Source: a virus. From it: a DNA stretch of 46,054 nucleotides. Both the position numbers and the translations under genes were made by a program. The stretch lies in the IMG/VR virus record IMGVR_UViG_3300036828_000098, positions 1-46,054 of that record, one strand, 5' to 3'. Below the pieces are notes generated by a model. The model worked only from the letters and a program-made list of their open reading frames with translations. It did not search any database and had not been told where the DNA came from. This document shows, piece after piece, positions 45,806-46,054 of the stretch. How positions within the stretch are numbered: the stretch's first letter is position 1; each line of letters starts with the position of its first letter.

Positions 45806-46054
45806 TAGTACAAGTAAGGATATGTCAGATACCAATCGTTTGGTATTCCCGCTCCCGATGGACTCGGGGTCATCTTCCTGCGTGCTAGGCTAATGGTAAT
45901 CTCGTTGAACCTATCATCTGCAAGAGTCTGCTGATCCTGAGCAGCGCCTGAGTTCAAGTCATCGGATGAAAGCGCGACCCAAGCCACGGCATGAACAAGC
46001 ATGTCCTCGTCCAAGTCCATGACGTCATCCCACTCCCAAGGCGAGACTTGCCCC
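45805..46054 (-). CDS. Head-tail adaptor-like protein, C-terminal part (continues from position 1)
   Basis: This is the last 77 residues of the 235-residue adaptor-like protein whose start is at 474. Positions 46039-46054 duplicate 1-16; after removing the duplicate, codon 158 (CCT, Pro) is followed in frame by TGG at 46038-46036 and the frame runs to a TAG stop at 45805-45807. The C-terminus is Tyr/Pro-rich (ending NDWYLTYPYLY). The stop codon overlaps a copy of the 13-bp palindrome that separates it from the tail hub gene. The function is inferred from position only. Confidence 0.6.
   Translation of the reverse strand, partial: GQVSPWEWDDVMDLDEDMLVHAVAWVALSSDDLNSGAAQDQQTLADDRFNEITISLARRKMTPSPSGAGIPNDWYLTYPYLY
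46039..46054. repeat. Terminal 16-bp direct repeat (circle joint)
   Basis: Identical to positions 1-16. Removing one copy joins the two parts of the adaptor gene in frame, so it is an assembly overlap of a circular or circularly permuted molecule, not a biological terminal repeat. Confidence 0.85.

Noticed and set aside
46039-46054. Terminal repeat as a phage direct terminal repeat
   Set aside because: Only 16 bp and located in the middle of a gene; best explained as assembly overlap.

Overview
The window is a complete genome of a tailed phage, most likely a podovirus-like virus. The last 16 bases (46039-46054) repeat the first 16, and the gene cut by the window ends reads through the joint in frame as a 235-residue protein, so the molecule closes as a circle of about 46,038 bp. 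I see no integrase, tRNA, RNA polymerase, primase or recognisable free endolysin. The host cannot be named from the sequence. Three near-perfect or perfect sigma70 promoters with exactly 17-bp spacers point to use of host RNA polymerase in a proteobacterium. A GANTC core in the genome-wide palindrome makes an alphaproteobacterium attractive but unproven.

Layout: two transcription blocks diverge from a promoter region at 10503-10629. Leftward (minus strand, running through the circle joint) lie the virion genes: small and large terminase, portal, scaffold, major capsid protein, head accessory proteins, a candidate Acb2/Tad1-type immune-evasion protein, head-tail adaptor, tail hub, two duplicated receptor-binding cassettes with glycine-rich tip proteins, a one-helix holin-like protein, a small basic protein, a GNAT acetyltransferase, and a run of repetitive or Gln/Pro/Gly-rich virion proteins ending in a 1,892-residue ejection protein. 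Rightward (plus strand, 10.6-27.2 kb) lie small early genes, two exported proteins, DNA-binding regulators, a PD-(D/E)XK nuclease, a Sak4-like ATPase, an SSB-like protein, a ribbon-helix-helix protein, a RecD-like helicase, and a family A DNA polymerase with an N-terminal uracil-DNA-glycosylase-like domain. The blocks converge at an intrinsic terminator at 27226-27254.

The most unusual feature is a 13-bp palindrome, GTGTGA(G/C)TCACAC. I count 30 exact copies and 9 one- or two-mismatch copies. In the late block it sits between genes, often fused to the TAG stop and directly before the next ATG where a Shine-Dalgarno would be. It is also inside several reading frames and forms the stem of the main terminator. 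It looks like a dispersed operator or stoperator system, or an RNA punctuation mark.

The 1-kb gene-poor stretch at 11.2-12.3 kb holds a probable small RNA on the minus strand (about 97 nt, perfect sigma70 promoter, two strong hairpins, intrinsic terminator), a consensus DnaA box among short repeats (candidate origin), and a 25-bp inverted repeat enclosing a 206-bp non-coding segment. The apical hairpin of the small RNA is perfectly complementary over 15 nt to the structured 5' leader of the SSB-like gene, suggesting a phage-encoded sRNA-mRNA pair.
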